Assembly: GCF_020180945.1 (NCBI RefSeq)
Contig: NZ_JAIPUL010000001.1
Location: forward strand, 992,001 to 1,056,000
Length of the DNA: 64,000 nt
From: Lacticaseibacillus kribbianus
GTDB lineage: Bacteria; Bacillota; Bacilli; Lactobacillales; Lactobacillaceae
Reading direction: 5' to 3'
Part shown: positions 63,090-64,000 of the stretch, in pieces
How the letters are laid out: every line of letters starts with the position of its first letter
Numbering within the stretch: position 1 is the stretch's first letter
Notes under the pieces: model-generated
Database searches by the model: none
What the model was told of the DNA's origin: nothing
What the model saw: the letters and a program-made list of their open reading frames with translations, nothing else
Translations under genes and position numbers: made by a program

Positions 63090-63896
63090 TTATTTCGCGT
63101 AGGGGGTGAAAAACGCGCCCACCTCGAGGTCCACGGTCCCCTTCGTCTTCACCTGCGCCACGATGGCCGGGTAGTAGCTGATCTTCTTAGCCACCGTGCG
63201 CGAGTCCGCCACCACCGTGTTGCCGTCGGTCATGGTCAGGGTGATCTGGTAGGGATTGCCCCCGCCGCGCGTCGCCTTGACCTCGCTGACCGTCCGGCGC
63301 ACCGCCGCCGGGAACTTGCGCACCGCCTTGGCCAAGCTGGTCGCGGCCTTGGCGTCAAAGCCGGTGAACACCGGGTAGTTGTTGACCGGCGTCGCCGTGC
63401 TGTCTTGCATCAGCGCGCCGTTTTCGAGGATCAGGCGGTAGCGTCCCTTCTGCTGCACGTAGCCGACCGGGGTGTACTCCTTGACGTGAAGCACCACGCG
63501 GTTCAGGCCGCTGACGCTCACCGAGACTTGGCGCAGCTCCGGCACTTGGCGCGCGATCCGCTTCAGGAAGTCGCGGCGGTGCAGCTGCATTCCCAGGATG
63601 GTCTTGGCGTCGTCCAGCTTGCTGGCATCGATCACCGACTGGATCGGCACGTTGGTCGTGCCGGTGACGGACACCGAGGCGACGCGCGCCCACGGCGACA
63701 CCATGTAGCCGAAAAACGCCAGCAGGATCACCAGCGGCGTCAGCACCAGCGCGAGGTTGCGCTGGCGGTGTCTGGCCCGCAGCTGGCTGACCGCCGGCAG
63801 CTTGAGCTTCGCCGCCTTTTTTTTGGCCCGCGCCTGCTTGGCCTGGTAGGCCTCCCAAGGCGTGAGCGGGTCTTGCTCAGGCTTTCGTCTGCCCAC
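63090..63896 (-). CDS. ftsQ: Cell division protein FtsQ/DivIB
   Basis: A 268-residue bitopic division protein. A basic cytoplasmic part (QAKQARAKKKAAKLKL) is followed by one membrane helix (LALVLTPLVILLAFFGYMV) and an outer POTRA domain (VASVSVTGTTNVPIQSVIDAS) and beta domain. Start GTG 63896 is chosen because GAGG lies eight bases upstream; GTG 63905 is an alternative. It follows murG directly, the normal order. Confidence 0.92.
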   Translation of the reverse strand: MGRRKPEQDPLTPWEAYQAKQARAKKKAAKLKLPAVSQLRARHRQRNLALVLTPLVILLAFFGYMVSPWARVASVSVTGTTNVPIQSVIDASKLDDAKTILGMQLHRRDFLKRIARQVPELRQVSVSVSGLNRVVLHVKEYTPVGYVQQKGRYRLILENGALMQDSTATPVNNYPVFTGFDAKAATSLAKAVRKFPAAVRRTVSEVKATRGGGNPYQITLTMTDGNTVVADSRTVAKKISYYPAIVAQVKTKGTVDLEVGAFFTPYAK

Positions 63897-63916
63897 GCCT
63901 AACACCTCACTTACGT

Positions 63917-64000
63917 CTAATTCTTCTCGATCACTTGGTGCAACACCGCGATCAGGTCATCCCCCGCGGTCGGGGTGCCCAAAGCCTTGGCCGCCTTGGC
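63917..64000 (-). CDS. murG: 3' end of murG (UDP-GlcNAc transferase of lipid II synthesis), partial
   Basis: Only the last 27 codons are inside the window (AKAAKALGTPTAGDDLIAVL and the final residues HQVIEKN before TAG). The sequence fits the C-terminal helix of MurG, and the place before ftsQ supports this, but so short a piece is not diagnostic by itself. Confidence 0.6.
   Translation of the reverse strand, partial: AKAAKALGTPTAGDDLIAVLHQVIEKN

Overview
This is a GC-rich chromosomal stretch from a low-copy-repeat Firmicute, most likely a high-GC member of the Lactobacillaceae (Lacticaseibacillus-like). The assignment rests on gene content and order: rpoY-rnjA with a separate rnjB, typA-ftsW-pyc-ylbG-rsmD-coaD-sepM-comEA-comEC-holA-rpsT-rpsO, the DUF1831/cysteine desulfurase/MTAN block, the dcw end murG-ftsQ-ftsA-ftsZ-sepF-yggT-ylmH-divIVA-ileS, AGGAGG-type ribosome binding sites, and an Ile T-box and an M-box leader. 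No genome-level comparison was possible, so the species is open. GTG and TTG starts are common.

Layout. 1-6.1 kb (+): the 3' part of an OatA-like O-acetyltransferase, a fructose operon (DeoR regulator, 1-phosphofructokinase, PTS IIABC) and a GNAT acetyltransferase. 6.1-14.1 kb (-): uvrC with a probable SOS box, tuf, a helical-repeat protein, RNase J2, a GDSL esterase and an endonuclease/phosphatase-family protein. 14.4-32.2 kb (-): rpsO, rpsT, a histidine-phosphatase/pyrophosphatase-like fusion, holA, comEC, comEA, the SepM-like protease, coaD, rsmD, ylbG, pyruvate carboxylase, ftsW, typA, an inositol monophosphatase, a frameshifted UPF0223 gene, an LDH-like protein without its catalytic residues, and a degenerate P-type-ATPase-like protein behind an Mg2+ riboswitch. 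32.7-37.0 kb (+ except one gene): def, rpoY, rnjA and a diacylglycerol-kinase-family gene. 37.0-39.1 kb: a tandem array of 124-bp hairpin units beside an AT-richer IS3-family element. 39.1-49.5 kb (-): an Eis-like acetyltransferase, recD2, a TPR protein, a phosphatase, ogt, mnmA, DUF1831, cysteine desulfurase, MTAN, a small tail-anchored protein and a NUDIX hydrolase. 49.6-54.3 kb: xpaC-telA, an MFS exporter and an orphan pstS. 54.3-64 kb (-): an RNA-ligase-like gene, a cold-shock gene, T-box-ileS and the dcw division genes down to the 3' end of murG.

The most unusual content is non-coding. A dispersed family of about 120-bp imperfect palindromes sits at the 3' ends of four transcription units (tuf, rpsO, pyc, dgk-like). 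Each has a conserved GGGCC-GCACTTT-GGCCC core and arms that change in step on both sides, and one locus holds a 124-bp-period array with alternating types. Separately, the M-box at 32.4-32.6 kb is followed by a terminator, a 30-codon Pro/Asp-containing leader ORF and a hairpin that covers the Shine-Dalgarno of a gene encoding only a degenerate actuator-like part of a P-type ATPase. Both are directly visible in the sequence; their functions are inferred.
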